DNA of 64,000 nucleotides, taken from contig JASSUH010000001.1 in the NCBI GenBank assembly GCA_031963445.1, positions 1,984,001-2,048,000 of the forward strand, in the 5' to 3' direction. The position numbers and the translations under genes were made by a program. The first letter of the stretch is position 1. Each line of letters begins with the position of its first letter. Shown here piece after piece: positions 63,031 through 64,000 of this stretch. Source of the DNA: JASSUD01 sp031963445. GTDB taxonomy: Bacteria > Pseudomonadota > Gammaproteobacteria > Burkholderiales > Burkholderiaceae. The notes beneath the pieces were generated by a model. That model searched no databases. It was not told the origin of the DNA and was given only the letters and a program-made list of their open reading frames with translations.

Positions 63031-64000
63031 TTAGGCAACTGCCAGTTTCGGAAACTTTTGTTGAGTTTTTTCTATTTTGGATGCCACGCTCGAATTAGGC
63101 TTGGCTTTAGACTTAACTTCCGTATCTAAAGTATCTAAAGCTAAGATTCGCTCATTGTCTTCCCACACTACCGAAACTCGGTAGCTATCCTTACCAGGGT
63201 ACGCATAGTCAGCAAAAATCCTTCTATTAGGATCGCTGTAAAAATATTGATTTATTACGGCTCTTTTTTCGCTGATTTTTCCGTTACGCTCAGTATGAAA
63301 ACGTTCTACTGGAACTGGTTCTTTACGATCTTGCGTATTTCTGAGATCTCTCTTATGAAAATGACGGCTGTTTATCACAAACACATCGTATTCTGCTTCG
63401 CTTTCTTCCTCGCTTTCATCCCCAGGCTTTTGGTTTTTTTTATGACCCTCAGTCAGCTGATCTATATGACTCTTATTCAAATCTTCAAAGCCTTTCGCAC
63501 TCTTTGAACCGTCATAATCGATAGCGAAAGAAAATCGGGGAAGAAACGGTACCAGAGCTTCTTTACAGTTTTCTTGCCCCTGTTTTCCTCCAACGCAAGG
63601 CGCGTTAGTCGAGGCACAATATTCTTCAGTCACCTCCTTTAAGCTCCGTATTTCTTCTCCTCTTATACGATACCTACCTACTTGTTTGGTGCCAACTAAA
63701 ACTGGTTCGCTATGCTTACGGTACGTTGGAGGAATGAGCCCTCCCTCGTCATTCAGCGTGAAAAAGTATTTATTACCTCCGCGTTCACCTTTATTCATGC
63801 TGTACGCTATTAAATAGCTTACTTTTCGATTTTCGTCCTCTCCTTCTACACACTTAATCGATGCAATATTGCTCACGCTTCGATCATTTGTCCATTGCAG
63901 ACGCCGAAAGAAGCGCAGGCGACTATCTTGAATTTCTATCTTTTGTGGATTCTCTTGCAGATTATTTTTCGCATCAGCTCTCTTTGCTTTCTGCTTTGCC
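63031..64000 (-). CDS. Unknown protein, 3' part (open to the window edge)
   Basis: A GTG at 63876 would give 281 residues, but the same frame stays open to position 64000 with protein-like content (KKIEIQDSRLRFFRRLQW-like), so the true start is probably outside. Features: a segment resembling a compact domain (VSYLIAYSMNKGERGGNKYFF; VLVGTKQVGRYRIRGEEIRS), four Cys in CASTNAPCVGGKQGQENC, an acidic linker (ESEEESEAEYDVF) and a lysine-rich tail. No family recognised. Possibly the C-terminal portion of a large toxin or effector. Confidence 0.5.
   Translation of the reverse strand, partial: AKQKAKRADAKNNLQENPQKIEIQDSRLRFFRRLQWTNDRSVSNIASIKCVEGEDENRKVSYLIAYSMNKGERGGNKYFFTLNDEGGLIPPTYRKHSEPVLVGTKQVGRYRIRGEEIRSLKEVTEEYCASTNAPCVGGKQGQENCKEALVPFLPRFSFAIDYDGSKSAKGFEDLNKSHIDQLTEGHKKNQKPGDESEEESEAEYDVFVINSRHFHKRDLRNTQDRKEPVPVERFHTERNGKISEKRAVINQYFYSDPNRRIFADYAYPGKDSYRVSVVWEDNERILALDTLDTEVKSKAKPNSSVASKIEKTQQKFPKLAVA

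Overview
The window is bacterial chromosome that reads as Burkholderiaceae-like. Gene content and order match that family: radA-alr-lplT, rimI-tsaB, clpB, thrC-hom-alaA, an arn-type lipid A locus, bcp-phoH, pit with its PhoU-like partner, and rpsF-priB-rpsR-rplI-dnaB. Several features suggest a host-associated lineage with a decaying genome, such as the fungal endosymbionts Mycoavidus or Glomeribacter: many small inverted-repeat elements, broken phage and IS genes, ankyrin, F-box and NACHT/HEAT proteins, and long low-complexity helical proteins. The lineage is an inference; no rRNA gene is present.

Regions. 1-36,800 is mostly core: DNA repair and cell wall (radA, alr, lplT, UDG), tRNA and ribosome modification (tsaB, rimI), rhlE, clpB, threonine and alanine synthesis, a shortened arn cluster, bcp, phoH, a vapBC-like pair, an orphan AbiEi-like gene, a family 8 polysaccharide lyase, phosphate uptake and the rpsF operon. 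Hairpin elements (MITE-like, 70-140 bp) sit between these genes, three of them exactly at stop codons. A deleted group II intron and a decayed copy of the rhlE 3' end lie behind rhlE.

36,937-48,700 is an accessory region anchored at tRNA-Asn. An 89-bp copy of the tRNA 3' half and its terminator recurs 3.7 kb downstream, so this is a tRNA-integrated island. It holds a beheaded integrase, two phage portal fragments, an F-box-like protein and a cluster of GTTAC/GTAAC words. Beyond the second att copy come another tyrosine integrase, an IS3 fragment, a 1,822-residue NACHT-HEAT protein and an internally deleted IS3 element.

48,700-58,500 holds two divergent ankyrin/dehydrogenase pairs made by tandem duplication. 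One dehydrogenase copy is dead (ATA in place of ATG, internal deletion). The other is fused to a CinA-like domain, overlaps a P-loop ATPase gene and faces an HPPD-like dioxygenase gene. This is the best candidate for an undescribed pathway. 58,800-64,000 carries tRNA-Glu, tRNA-Asp and three proteins that look lineage-specific, one of them running off the window.
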